Shown here one piece after another: positions 52,058 through 60,511 of a stretch of DNA of 64,000 nucleotides (the first letter of the stretch is position 1; each line of letters opens with the position of its first letter). Below the pieces are notes generated by a model. The model made no database searches, was not told where the DNA came from, and saw only the letters and a list, made by a program, of their open reading frames with translations. The translations under genes were made by a program, and so were the position numbers. The DNA is from Hymenobacter norwichensis DSM 15439 (GTDB lineage: Bacteria; Bacteroidota; Bacteroidia; Cytophagales; Hymenobacteraceae), in assembly GCF_000420705.1 (NCBI RefSeq), contig NZ_ATVL01000010.1, positions 62,001-126,000 on the forward strand, read 5' to 3'.

Positions 52058-52603
52058 TTGGAGAATCAAACCCAACTCGAGTACGACCGGATAATAGAGC
52101 AGTGCCGGACGCTGTTTCTGGCCAAAACCCACGACTACGGCACGGCCTGGCGCATCATGCGCCTACCCAGCATCACCGACCAGATTTATATCAAAGCTCA
52201 GCGTATCCGGAGCATCCAGGAGAAGGGCACCCAGCTGGTAGCCGACGACGTGGATGGCGAGTTCGTGGCCATCATCAACTACTGCGTTATTGCCCTGATG
52301 CAGCTGCGCCTGCCCGCCGACGCGCCTCTCGACCTGGACCCGGCTGCCGTGGCCGAAGCCTACGACCAGGAAACCGCCGAAAACCGCCGCCTGCTGTTCG
52401 CCAAAAACCATGACTACGGCGAAGCCTGGCGGCAGATGCGCATCGAGAGCATCACCGACATTATTCTGATGAAGCTGCACCGCACCAAGCAGATTGAAGA
52501 TTTGGCGGGTCGCACGCAGGTATCGGAGGGCGTGGAGGCCAACTACCGCGACATGCTCAACTACGCCGTGTTTGTGCTGATTAAAAAAGGATTTAGTGCG
52601 TAG
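52058..52603 (+). CDS. DUF1599 protein with duplicated domain
   Basis: A 181-residue protein if read from TTG at 52058 (ENQTQLEYDRIIEQC). An ATG at 51959 is open in frame, but that extension would translate the intergenic repeat and is not family-like. There are two tandem DUF1599 units: LFLAKTHDYGTAWRIMRLPSITDQIYIKAQR and LFAKNHDYGEAWRQMRIESITDIILMKLHR. The function is unknown; the His-Asp-Tyr motif is repeated. Its last two codons and stop lie inside the next inverted repeat. Confidence 0.85.
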   Translation: MENQTQLEYDRIIEQCRTLFLAKTHDYGTAWRIMRLPSITDQIYIKAQRIRSIQEKGTQLVADDVDGEFVAIINYCVIALMQLRLPADAPLDLDPAAVAEAYDQETAENRRLLFAKNHDYGEAWRQMRIESITDIILMKLHRTKQIEDLAGRTQVSEGVEANYRDMLNYAVFVLIKKGFSA

Positions 52604-52737
52604 TGCTTGGTGCGTAGTGCATCGGCGGCATCGAAATGTGCTGTTTCGTTGAGTAACTTGCACAGCCTAGCATTACGTAGCAGCAATCTGTGTTCCGGAA
52701 TTGACACTAAGCATTAGGCACCAAGTACTACGCACTA
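52594..52737. repeat. TAGTGCGTAGTGCTTGG-type inverted repeat spanning the DUF1599-DoxX spacer
   Basis: 29-base arms at 52594-52622 and 52709-52737 match in inverted orientation at about 25 positions. The left arm contains the DUF1599 stop (52601-52603); the right arm ends 5 bases before the next ATG. A third partial word (TAGCATTACGTAG) is in the loop near 52669. Confidence 0.85.
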
Positions 52738-52742
52738 CCTAC

Positions 52743-53843
52743 ATGAAACAAATTACCCGAATCTGCTGGCTGCTGCTGGGCGTGATATTTATTTTCTCGG
52801 GGCTGATCAAGCTGAACGACCCCGTTGGTACGGCCTTGAAGCTGGAGGAGTACTTCGAGGTGTTTGCCGAAGATTTTGGCCGGTTCTTCCTGGCTTTCAA
52901 GCCCTATTCTCGCACGTTCAGCATTGTGCTCAGCTCCTTGGAGGTGATACTAGGCGTGGCGCTGCTGCTGCGCTGGATGCTGCGCAAAACGCTGTGGGTG
53001 CTGCTGGCGCTGCTGGTGTTCTTCGGCTTCCTCACGTTCTATTCGGCCGCTTTCAATAAGGTAACGGACTGCGGCTGCTTCGGCGACTTTATCAAGCTCA
53101 CCCCTTGGACCTCGTTCTTCAAAGACCTGTTCCTGCTGGGCCTCTGGGCGGTGGTATTCATGAACCAGCGCTTCCTGCGCCGAGTGTTTGCCAAAGGTCA
53201 GCTAGGCGTGATGTACATCACCATTGCCTCGGCGGTGGCTATTGGCATTGGAGTGCGGGCGCTGGGGCACCTGCCCTACTTCGATTTCCTGCCTTACAAG
53301 GTCGGCAACAACATTGGGCAACTGATGAAGCCCTCGGCGCCTATTAAGTACAAGTACACGATGGAGCGCAACGGCGAAACCAAGGACTTCACCGAGTACC
53401 CCACCGATTCCACCTGGAAGTACAAGGAAATGACGGCACTCAACCCCGAAGCCGGCCCGAAAATCACCGATTTCCGGGTGTGGAACGACGATGGCGACTT
53501 CACGCAGGAATTGCTGCAAGGCAACCGGCTGATTCTAATTGTGCAGGGCACCGAAAAAGCCGACCGGGACAGGTTCAAGTTGATCAACCAGTTGTTTGCG
53601 GCGGCGCAAAAGTCGCGCAAGCGGATTTCGGTGCTAGTGCTCACCAGTAGCAGCCCCGCCGCCTTCGATGCCTTCCGGCACGATGTAAACCTGGCCGCGC
53701 CGTTTTACTACGCCGATGCCACCGTGCTCAAGTCCATGATCCGCTCGAACCCCGGCCTGATTCTGCTGCAAAACGGCACCGTGAAAGGCAAGTACCACTA
53801 CCACGACATTCCAGCCATCGGCGACGTGGAGAAGAAATTGTAA
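52743..53843 (+). CDS. BT_3928/DoxX-like membrane protein with C-terminal thioredoxin-like domain
   Basis: A 366-residue protein. Four to five helices (about 5-175) have a DoxX/MauE-like layout, including GLIKLNDPVGTALKLEEYF and a loop Cys pair in TDCGCFGDFIKLTPWTSFF. A soluble C-terminal domain (about 225-366) with LILIVQGTEKAD and GLILLQNGTVKGKYHYHDIP looks thioredoxin-like but without CxxC. The family occurs beside DUF1599 and folP/cdaA in Bacteroidetes. Possible role in membrane redox; unproven. Confidence 0.8.
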   Translation: MKQITRICWLLLGVIFIFSGLIKLNDPVGTALKLEEYFEVFAEDFGRFFLAFKPYSRTFSIVLSSLEVILGVALLLRWMLRKTLWVLLALLVFFGFLTFYSAAFNKVTDCGCFGDFIKLTPWTSFFKDLFLLGLWAVVFMNQRFLRRVFAKGQLGVMYITIASAVAIGIGVRALGHLPYFDFLPYKVGNNIGQLMKPSAPIKYKYTMERNGETKDFTEYPTDSTWKYKEMTALNPEAGPKITDFRVWNDDGDFTQELLQGNRLILIVQGTEKADRDRFKLINQLFAAAQKSRKRISVLVLTSSSPAAFDAFRHDVNLAAPFYYADATVLKSMIRSNPGLILLQNGTVKGKYHYHDIPAIGDVEKKL

Positions 53844-53845
53844 AT

Positions 53846-53950
53846 AGGATCTTGGGATCTTAAGGTCTTGAGAACTTGGTTTCACTGGTCTTACGTAGGG
53901 CCCGGTAACCATTCCAAGCCGCTAAGTCCCCAAGCTCCCAAGACCCTGAT
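53846..53950. repeat. GGTCTTGGG-type inverted repeat spanning the DoxX-permease spacer
   Basis: The left arm (53846-53879) begins 3 bases after the stop; the right arm (53914-53950) ends 3 bases before the TTG start of the permease. They align in inverted orientation around TCTTGGGA.CTT. Same word family as 12543-12667 and 51889-52037. Confidence 0.78.
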
Positions 53951-53953
53951 AGC

Positions 53954-55009
53954 TTGCTAACTTTTGTTCTTCGTCGTCTGGGGCAGGGCCTGCTGATATT
54001 GGCGGGCGTCGCGTGCACGGTATTCTTCCTGTTTCAGGTGCTGCCCGGCGACCCGGTGGCGCTGCTGGCCGGCCAACGCTCCGACGCTGCCACTCGCGCC
54101 GCCATTGCTGCCGACCTCGGCCTCAATGAGAGTATGCCCGTACAGCTCGGCGGCTACCTCAACGACATTTCGCCCATAGGCGTGCACCCGCGTGACTCGG
54201 CGGGTGTGGCCAAGTACGGCGGCACAACCTTGCTGCCGCTGGGCAACAAGGCTGTGGTGCTGAAAAAACCCTACCTGCGCCGTTCGTTTCAAAGTAACAA
54301 GGCCGTGCTCAGCATCCTGCTAGACCACTTCACGGGTACGCTGTGGCTCGCCCTGGCGGCTATGCTGCTGGCGGCGGTGCTGGGTATTGCCTTCGGGGTA
54401 GTGGCCGCCCTTAAGCCGCACTCCTGGCTGGATAGAACCCTGATTACTACCTCGGTGCTGGGTATTTCGGTGCCGTCATTTGTGGCGGGTATCCTGATTG
54501 CCATTACGTTCGGGTTCTACTGGAGCCACTGGACCGGTCTCAACCTCACCGGCCAGCTCTACGAAACCGACCCGTTTACGGGCCGCCATTTGGTGCTGCG
54601 CAACCTGCTGTTGCCGGCTTTTGCGTTGGGCATCCGGCCGCTGGCAGTTATCACTCAGCTCACCCGCTCCTCCATGCTCGACGTGCTCAGCCAGGACTAC
54701 ATCCGCACGGCGCGGGCCAAGGGCTTGTCAGGCTACCACATAGTGGTGGGGCACGCCCTTAAAAACGCACTGAACCCGGTGGTAACGGCCGTGTCGGGCT
54801 GGCTGGCCTCCCTGATGGCGGGGGCGTTTTTCATCGAATATATCTTCAACTGGAAGGGCCTAGGCACGGTCACATTACGTGCCGTGGAGAACCTGGATTT
54901 TCCGGTCGTTATGGGCTCTACCATCTTCATTGCGGCCCTGTTTGTACTCGTCAATATTGCCGTGGATGTGCTCTACGCCATCCTCGACCCGCGGGTACGG
55001 CTGAGTTGA
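53954..55009 (+). CDS. DppB/OppB-type ABC transporter permease
   Basis: A 351-residue permease read from TTG (LTFVLRRLGQGLLILAG). Helix 1 is followed by LPGDPVALLAGQRSD, the usual OppB signature. A longer than usual periplasmic loop runs to about residue 115, then five helices with the cytoplasmic EAA-like loop YIRTARAKGLSGYHIVVGHALKNAL. It would import peptides or nickel-like ligands with a DppC permease, two ATPases and a binding protein, none of which is adjacent. In Bacteroidetes such split systems are common. Confidence 0.88.
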   Translation: MLTFVLRRLGQGLLILAGVACTVFFLFQVLPGDPVALLAGQRSDAATRAAIAADLGLNESMPVQLGGYLNDISPIGVHPRDSAGVAKYGGTTLLPLGNKAVVLKKPYLRRSFQSNKAVLSILLDHFTGTLWLALAAMLLAAVLGIAFGVVAALKPHSWLDRTLITTSVLGISVPSFVAGILIAITFGFYWSHWTGLNLTGQLYETDPFTGRHLVLRNLLLPAFALGIRPLAVITQLTRSSMLDVLSQDYIRTARAKGLSGYHIVVGHALKNALNPVVTAVSGWLASLMAGAFFIEYIFNWKGLGTVTLRAVENLDFPVVMGSTIFIAALFVLVNIAVDVLYAILDPRVRLS

Positions 55010-55134
55010 TGTGCTGATGTTGTGATTGACAATTGTTGGTTGTTGTTCCAGCTGGCAATGGCCGTCAAATAAGTAATGCTTCAACAATCAACAGCTAGTA
55101 ACCAATCAACAATTATCACATCAGTAATCAACAA
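55005..55134. repeat. GTTGATT-type inverted repeat spanning the permease-aroK spacer
   Basis: GTTGATGTGCTGATGT (55005-55020) pairs with ACATCAGTAATCAAC (55118-55132). AATTGTTGGTTG (55031-55042) pairs with CAATCAACAATT (55103-55114), 11 of 12. The left arm contains the permease stop (55007-55009) and the right arm runs to the base before the aroK ATG. Confidence 0.83.
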
Positions 55135-55656
55135 ATGCGCCTTTACCTGATTGGCATGCCGGGAGCCGGCAAAACCACCCTGGGCCGAGGGCTGGCCGTG
55201 GCCTATGAAGTGCCATTTGTAGACCTCGATGAAGAAATAGTGCGCCAGGAAAACCGGAGTATTCCGGAGATTTTTGCTACTGAAGGCGAAGCTTATTTTC
55301 GGCAGCGGGAAGCGGCGGTGCTGCGCGAGGTAATAGCCCAAAAGGAGCAGATGGTACTGGCTACTGGCGGTGGCACGCCCTGTTTCCACAATAGTCTGGA
55401 AGTACTACTTGAAACCGGCCTGACACTGTACCTAGAGGTGCCCGTTGAGAAGTTGGTGAGCCGTATTCTGGCCGTGCGCAACAGCCGCCCGCTGCTGGCC
55501 AATGCCCCCGATGCGTCGGCACTCATTGCGCAGCTAACTGAAACCTTACGCTTACGGCATCAGTTTTATACCCGCGCACCACTGTGCTGCCAGGCTGCCA
55601 CTTGCACCGTGCACGCCGTGCGTCAGTTGGTGGCGCAGTACCAAGCTTCGGCCTGA
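55135..55656 (+). CDS. aroK: Shikimate kinase
   Basis: A 173-residue P-loop kinase phosphorylating shikimate in aromatic amino-acid synthesis. Walker A GMPGAGKTTLG; shikimate-binding DLDEEI and the arginine in FRQREAAVLRE; GGGTPC; lid region RNSRPLL. Complete. Its leader is entirely an inverted-repeat structure. Confidence 0.94.
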   Translation: MRLYLIGMPGAGKTTLGRGLAVAYEVPFVDLDEEIVRQENRSIPEIFATEGEAYFRQREAAVLREVIAQKEQMVLATGGGTPCFHNSLEVLLETGLTLYLEVPVEKLVSRILAVRNSRPLLANAPDASALIAQLTETLRLRHQFYTRAPLCCQAATCTVHAVRQLVAQYQASA

Positions 55657-55693
55657 TTACGGGTATCGTTTCCAACCTTTGTGCTGCGTTGCG

Positions 55694-55701
55694 TACTTTT
55701 G
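55694..55701 (+). promoter_or_regulatory. -7 promoter box TACTTTTG
   Basis: Matches TAnnTTTG 29 bases before the hydroxylase start at 55730. Confidence 0.6.
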
Positions 55702-55729
55702 TGTCCAGAAAATAAGCATAGTATCTACG

Positions 55730-56404
55730 ATGTCACTAGAAACTGTTACTTCCCCTGCACCGACTCCCACGGTAGCCAAAGCGCCTGAGAATGTGAAGCC
55801 TAAACATAAAGGCTCGGCTCAGCTGTTTAAAAACCCGGTGCTGGAGCGTCTTTCGCACACGCACATTGCCCTCCCGACTTCGATTTTTATTATTACGGCT
55901 GGGGTGAGCCTGTATTACGGCATCACGCAGGGCTTCACTACCGGCTTGGCGGCTTTTGGGCAGTTCTTGGGCGGCTGGTTCCTGTTTACGTTTGTGGAGT
56001 ACGCCATGCACCGCTACCTCTACCACATTCCAGCTACGTCGCCGGGACGCATCAAGTTCCAGTACACCATGCACGGCGTACACCACGAATATCCGAAAGA
56101 CAAGACCCGGCTGGCTATGCCGCCTATTGTAACCGTGTTTGTGGCATCGTTGCTGTTCTTCTTGTTCCGCTTCATTTTTGGTAGCGCCGCATTTGGCGTA
56201 CTGGCTGGTTTTGTGTTCGGCTATGCGCTATACCTGTTTGTGCACTACGCCATTCACATGTATGCGCCACCAAAGAACTTTCTGAAAGTATGGTGGACCC
56301 ACCACGCCCAGCACCACTATCGGCAAGACGAAATTGCCTTTGGCGTGAGCAGCACCCTTTGGGACCATATCATCGGGACCATGCCCAGCAAGGCAAAGAA
56401 GTAG
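55730..56404 (+). CDS. Fatty acid 2-hydroxylase / sterol desaturase family protein
   Basis: A 224-residue membrane di-iron enzyme. His-box motifs are EYAMHRYLYH, MHGVHHEYPKD, HYAIHMY and THHAQHHYRQDE, with four membrane helices. The spacing and NFLKVWWTHHAQHH resemble fatty acid 2-hydroxylases (FA2H/Scs7), fitting the 2-hydroxylated sphingolipids or ornithine lipids made by many Bacteroidetes. The N-terminus (1-35) is Pro/Thr-rich and soluble. Confidence 0.85.
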   Translation: MSLETVTSPAPTPTVAKAPENVKPKHKGSAQLFKNPVLERLSHTHIALPTSIFIITAGVSLYYGITQGFTTGLAAFGQFLGGWFLFTFVEYAMHRYLYHIPATSPGRIKFQYTMHGVHHEYPKDKTRLAMPPIVTVFVASLLFFLFRFIFGSAAFGVLAGFVFGYALYLFVHYAIHMYAPPKNFLKVWWTHHAQHHYRQDEIAFGVSSTLWDHIIGTMPSKAKK

Positions 56405-56436
56405 TCCTGCTTCAGTTACTACCTGAATTATATTCA

Positions 56437-56468
56437 AAAGACCTGTCAGTAAATGGTAGGTCTTTTTT
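56437..56468 (+). terminator. Terminator after the hydroxylase gene
   Basis: AAAGACCT with AGGTCTTT, 13-base loop, followed by a T-run (56463-56470). Confidence 0.85.
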
Positions 56469-56679
56469 TTGTGGTTGCGAGTGAAAATATTCGATTAGTG
56501 TATTTTTAAATATTCCAGTAAATAATAAAATGAAGATCTGAAAATACGCATAAACAGCAGTTTTAAAGGGTTTTAAGTTGAAGCTAATTTATACTATCCG
56601 TAGATTTGGGGGTCGGATATGTTACGGTTGAGCTTGTGCTTTGCTGAGCAAACTTCTTGAAAACTACCCTCTATATCAT

Positions 56680-59106
56680 ATGAGAAAAATCTACAGCTTA
56701 TTCACTGCGCTTTTAGGCGCCGGTCTTAGCAGTATGCCCGCCGCGGCCCAACACACCTGGACGGATGCCAACAACTTGGTGCCGTACACCCAGAACTTCA
56801 ATACGCTGACGGGTGCGGCCAGCTTTGCCAACAATACCACGGCCAATTTGCGGGGCGTGTACGCGGAGGCCGAGTTTCCGGGATTCACCTATTCGCCGCC
56901 CTCATTTGCTGCCAACGACGGCTCCAACACCAATGCCAATTACTACCACTTCGGGGATGCTACGGGCGCGCTAAGCACCGACCGCTCCTTTGGTGGTATT
57001 GCCGCCACTACCACCGGCAACGGCATAGGGCATGTGGGAATCCGGCTGAAAAACGGCACCAATACCACCATCCGTAACCTGGATATTGTGTATGCTATGG
57101 AGCACTGGTACAACTCCGGCAAGCAGGATCGAGCCCGCGTGGATGTAACGTACCGCAAGTCGGCGGTAGCGGGTACGGTGGAAAGCCTGTTCAACGGTTC
57201 GGGCACCTGGACCAGCATTGCCGACCTGGGGGTAGATGCTCCTTCCACCGCCACTGTTATTGCCAGCCGCGACGGTAACTCCCCCACCAACCGCCGGGTT
57301 CGCCAAAGCACGCTGAGTGGTATCGACTTGTTGCCGAACCAAGAGATTATGATTCGGTGGAGCTACGTGCTCAATAACACCACCAACGGCAACGGCTTGT
57401 CCATCGACGATGTGACTATCTCCGCTTTCACCAATATTTTCTACTCAAAAACCAGCGGCAACCTGGAAGAGGCTGCCACCTGGAGCACCACGGCCAACGG
57501 TACGGGGCCTCTACCTAGCAACTTTAGCTTTTCGCTACCCAATGCCACGTATTACGTGCAGGGCAATACCACAACCAACAACGCGGCGGCTAGCCGTATC
57601 AATGGTGCCGCCGGGGGCGCAACTACCACCTGGACCGTGAATGGGGCCAATTCCAAGATTGTAGTGGGGCTACCAGGCGCTACTACCGCCAACCCGACCC
57701 GGTTATATCTCTATAACAACGACAACATTGCGGGGAGAGTAGAGGTGGAGTCCAATGCCACATTAGCTGTGCAGCAGCCCGGTTACGCCTTCACATTCGG
57801 TGAACTGGACCCAGCCAGCACGGTGGAATACCTGACCACCAACAGCAGCATAAACATTGCGCCCGTGGCGTACGGTAACCTTAAGCTCACGGGAGCTGGT
57901 GAAAAGCTATTAGTGGGCAATACCCTAGTTAATGGTAACCTAACTTTTGCAAGCGCCAACGGCTCAGCGGAGCCAGACCTATTTCTAGGCAACAACAACC
58001 TAACCTTGCAGCGGGGCGGTCAAATTCAAGGCTACACTTCCACAGCGTTTGTTGTGACCAACGGCAAAGGCACCCTGCGGCAGTCGGTAGCCAATACCGG
58101 AGTTGATGTGTTGTTTCCGGTGGGCAACTCAGCCACTAGCTACACGCCAGCTTGGTTGAAGCAGCCCAACAGTACCACCGCTCGCAACGAAGACGTATTT
58201 TCAGTGCGGGTACTCGACAAGATGTACACCAACTACGACGCTGAGGAGAATGGCGTAGTGGAAGTGCTGAACCAAAACGTGAAGAAAACTTGGCTCGTGG
58301 ATGAGGAAGTGGCAGGTAACTCTAACGTAACCATGTCGTTGCAATGGAACCTTGCCGACCAGATGGCCGGTGGGGCCGAAGGAACCAACTTTGACCGTAC
58401 TAAGGGCTACATCAGCCACTACATCAGCACCGGCGCCAAGCCCTACTTTGATAAAGTTGGCCCGACGGCGGCGGCAGTTGGTACAGTGCCCAACAGCTAC
58501 AAGCTCACCCGTGTGGGCCTGACCTCGTTTTCACCCTATGCAGTATCGTCTAACCCCGCGGCACCACTGCCGGTGGAGCTAGTGTCTTTCGAGGCCGAGC
58601 GGACAAGCTCAGGGGTGCAGTGCAGTTGGAAAACGGCTTCTGAGAAAAACAACAGCCATTTCGAAGTAGAACGCAGTGCTGATGGTCATCAGTTTGAGAA
58701 AGTAGGCAGAGTGGCGGGCAAAGGGTCGTTGGCGGGCACTCATAGCTACAACCTATACGACGCCAAAGCGCCTAACCGTACGCTCTACTACCGCCTGCGG
58801 CAAGTGGACCTCGATGGTACTGCTACCTACTCGCCAGTGGTTGTAGTGCAAGGCTGCTCTACCTGCCAAGCAGCTCCAGTTACGCTGGCTGTAGTACCCA
58901 ACCCTAGTACCGGTTACGTACGCGTACTGGCATCCAACGGGGCTGCTATTCCACTTTTTGGTACGCTGTACACCGTGCACGGTGCCACCCGCCTCCACCT
59001 ATCTGGCGCCACAGCCCTCGACCTACACGATCAGCCGGCCGGAGTATACATGTTGCATTTGCGCACCGAGCAAGGACCAGTTTCGTTGCGCATAGTGAAA
59101 GAGTAG
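56680..59106 (+). CDS. Large T9SS type A sorting domain surface protein
   Basis: An 808-residue exported protein. Signal peptide (about 1-24, ending PAAAQ). Asn/Thr-rich beta modules throughout (for example TNANYYHFGDATGA, then GNLTFASANGSAEPDLFLGN). A fibronectin-like segment near 640-730 (LPVELVSFEAERTSSGVQCSW, NNSHFEVERSADGHQFEKVG) is common just before T9SS signals. The C-terminal signal is PNPSTGYVRVLASNG to IVKE. Probably a secreted adhesin or matrix component. The ORF extends 13 codons upstream from a TTG; ATG at 56680 starts the signal peptide. The 275-base leader (56405-56679) is AT-rich. Confidence 0.87.
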   Translation: MRKIYSLFTALLGAGLSSMPAAAQHTWTDANNLVPYTQNFNTLTGAASFANNTTANLRGVYAEAEFPGFTYSPPSFAANDGSNTNANYYHFGDATGALSTDRSFGGIAATTTGNGIGHVGIRLKNGTNTTIRNLDIVYAMEHWYNSGKQDRARVDVTYRKSAVAGTVESLFNGSGTWTSIADLGVDAPSTATVIASRDGNSPTNRRVRQSTLSGIDLLPNQEIMIRWSYVLNNTTNGNGLSIDDVTISAFTNIFYSKTSGNLEEAATWSTTANGTGPLPSNFSFSLPNATYYVQGNTTTNNAAASRINGAAGGATTTWTVNGANSKIVVGLPGATTANPTRLYLYNNDNIAGRVEVESNATLAVQQPGYAFTFGELDPASTVEYLTTNSSINIAPVAYGNLKLTGAGEKLLVGNTLVNGNLTFASANGSAEPDLFLGNNNLTLQRGGQIQGYTSTAFVVTNGKGTLRQSVANTGVDVLFPVGNSATSYTPAWLKQPNSTTARNEDVFSVRVLDKMYTNYDAEENGVVEVLNQNVKKTWLVDEEVAGNSNVTMSLQWNLADQMAGGAEGTNFDRTKGYISHYISTGAKPYFDKVGPTAAAVGTVPNSYKLTRVGLTSFSPYAVSSNPAAPLPVELVSFEAERTSSGVQCSWKTASEKNNSHFEVERSADGHQFEKVGRVAGKGSLAGTHSYNLYDAKAPNRTLYYRLRQVDLDGTATYSPVVVVQGCSTCQAAPVTLAVVPNPSTGYVRVLASNGAAIPLFGTLYTVHGATRLHLSGATALDLHDQPAGVYMLHLRTEQGPVSLRIVKE

Positions 59107-59123
59107 CCAGCAGTTAGGCTTAA

Positions 59124-59176
59124 ATACAACACAAAAGGCGGCTTCCTAATGCAGGAAGCCGCCTTTTGTGTTGTAT
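59124..59176. terminator. Bidirectional terminator
   Basis: 24-bp perfect stem (59124-59147 with 59153-59176), loop AATGC. The core AAAAGGCGGCTTCCT gives T-tracts on either strand, between convergent genes. Confidence 0.93.
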
Positions 59177-59188
59177 GTGTAGCAACCG

Positions 59189-59362
59189 TTAGCGGCTGCG
59201 CATTTTGGTGACGATGAACCAGAGCAGCAGCACTACCAGGAAAACCCCGATAAGGCCCGTCCAGGCGCCTGCTTTGAAAATGGTGCCAATGGCGTCGCAG
59301 CTGCTAACAGAGAACATCAAGGCGAGGAGGCAAAATGCGAGTATGGGGCGGTAAGTAGTCAT
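59189..59362 (-). CDS. Small membrane lipoprotein
   Basis: A 57-residue protein. N-terminal lipoprotein signal with SVSSC, then AIGTIFKAGAWTGLIGVFLVV and a basic C-terminus (KMRSR). A lipobox plus a second membrane helix in under 60 residues is a pattern I have seen in other Bacteroidetes (FKAG...GIIGV). Function unknown. The start is MTTYRPILAF, 50 codons inside the longer frame, which otherwise runs through the repeat region. Confidence 0.7.
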   Translation of the reverse strand: MTTYRPILAFCLLALMFSVSSCDAIGTIFKAGAWTGLIGVFLVVLLLWFIVTKMRSR

Positions 59363-59448
59363 GGCAGTGTGGATGAGGAAAGGAAGGGCGCCTGCTTCAG
59401 TGCAGAGCAGTATGTGTAGATACTGCGTCCGTTGGAAAAAGTTGGTTA

Positions 59449-59509
59449 TCAGTTGCCCATTGTCAGGCATCAACAAAAAGCAAACTGGTAGTCCGCAACG
59501 GGCAACTGA
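59449..59509. repeat. TCAGTTGCCC-type inverted repeat next to the PAP2 stop
   Basis: TCAGTTGCCCATTG (59449-59462) pairs with CAACGGGCAACTGA (59496-59509), 13 of 14, with weaker pairing outward. The right arm ends 5 bases from the stop codon of the minus-strand PAP2 gene. Confidence 0.7.
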
Positions 59510-59513
59510 CAAC

Positions 59514-60332
59514 TTACTGCGGACGCCAGGTGAAAGTGAGACCCGTAGCGCCCTGGTAGTACATGGGGGAAAAGCTAGTGCCTTCCAGCAAGCGAGGCTT
59601 ACGGCCCCAGCGGTTGCGGTGGGAAAGGTAGGCCAGGTGTGCCGACAAAATTCCGAAACCCGCGCCGGCCACCACGTCGCTTTGCCAGTGCTTGTTGTTG
59701 AGCATGCGCAGGGCCGCTACGCTGGTGGCAATACCATAAGCGCCTACCCCGTACCACTGGCTTTTGTCGCGAAACTCAGCGTGCACGATGCTGGCCGCCA
59801 GAAACGCCTGTGCAGTGTGCCCCGACGGAAACGACTGATTGTCGGAACCGTCAGGACGGGTGACGTTGGTGACGCTCTTCAGCGCAAATACGCTCACCAG
59901 CATAAACGCCTCGGCCTTGCCAATGATGAGCAGCGTATTAATCCGGTCATTGCGCGACTCTACGCCGGCCAGCGCCACGGCCCCCAACTCCAGATACGGC
60001 GCAAAAATCAGAGCATCATCCACGCGGGTGTGGAAGTTGGGAAACTGCTTTTGGATGTCGCGCCGGGCATCGTAGCTGCTGTAAATGCCGTTGCCATTGA
60101 TGGTGCTGATGCCGTAGCCAATCATCAGGGCCGGTATAATGGTGGCTTTCACCAACTTGCCCCTATACCAAGGCTTGGCAACTGGCGAGGAAACGCCGTT
60201 GGGGTTCTCGAATTTGCGAAGCGTGTCGGTGGCAGCAGGCGTGGGGTTGGCCGGAACCTGGGCGTAAGCGGGAGCAAATGAGCCGAGCAGTAGCAGCAGG
60301 GCCGTTGTGTGGGCTAGTAGAAAAGAGCGCAT
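59514..60332 (-). CDS. PAP2 family phosphatase
   Basis: A 272-residue protein with a signal peptide (1-24) and several membrane segments. The acid-phosphatase triad motifs are KSVTNVTRPDGS, SFPSGHT and RMLNNKHWQSDVVAGAGFG. It likely dephosphorylates lipid phosphates such as undecaprenyl pyrophosphate or phosphatidate at the periplasmic face. Confidence 0.9.
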   Translation of the reverse strand: MRSFLLAHTTALLLLLGSFAPAYAQVPANPTPAATDTLRKFENPNGVSSPVAKPWYRGKLVKATIIPALMIGYGISTINGNGIYSSYDARRDIQKQFPNFHTRVDDALIFAPYLELGAVALAGVESRNDRINTLLIIGKAEAFMLVSVFALKSVTNVTRPDGSDNQSFPSGHTAQAFLAASIVHAEFRDKSQWYGVGAYGIATSVAALRMLNNKHWQSDVVAGAGFGILSAHLAYLSHRNRWGRKPRLLEGTSFSPMYYQGATGLTFTWRPQ

Positions 60333-60511
60333 TCCAAAGAAGTGAAAGCAGAGAATACTCGGTGAAATACGCTTCTACGCGACTTATTTACTGGAAGTGA
60401 AGTATGTTAAGAAATTGTGAACAAATCGGTATGTGAAATAGCTGAAAAAGGCTGTTAATCAAATGGATATAAAGACTTAAATAATATACAAGGTTACGTC
60501 CGTGATGCTGG

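Noticed and set aside
51889..55134. Possible CRISPR-like or transposon array because of recurring repeats
   Set aside because: The repeats are inverted pairs of different families at gene boundaries, not equally spaced direct repeats with spacers, and no cas or transposase gene is present.
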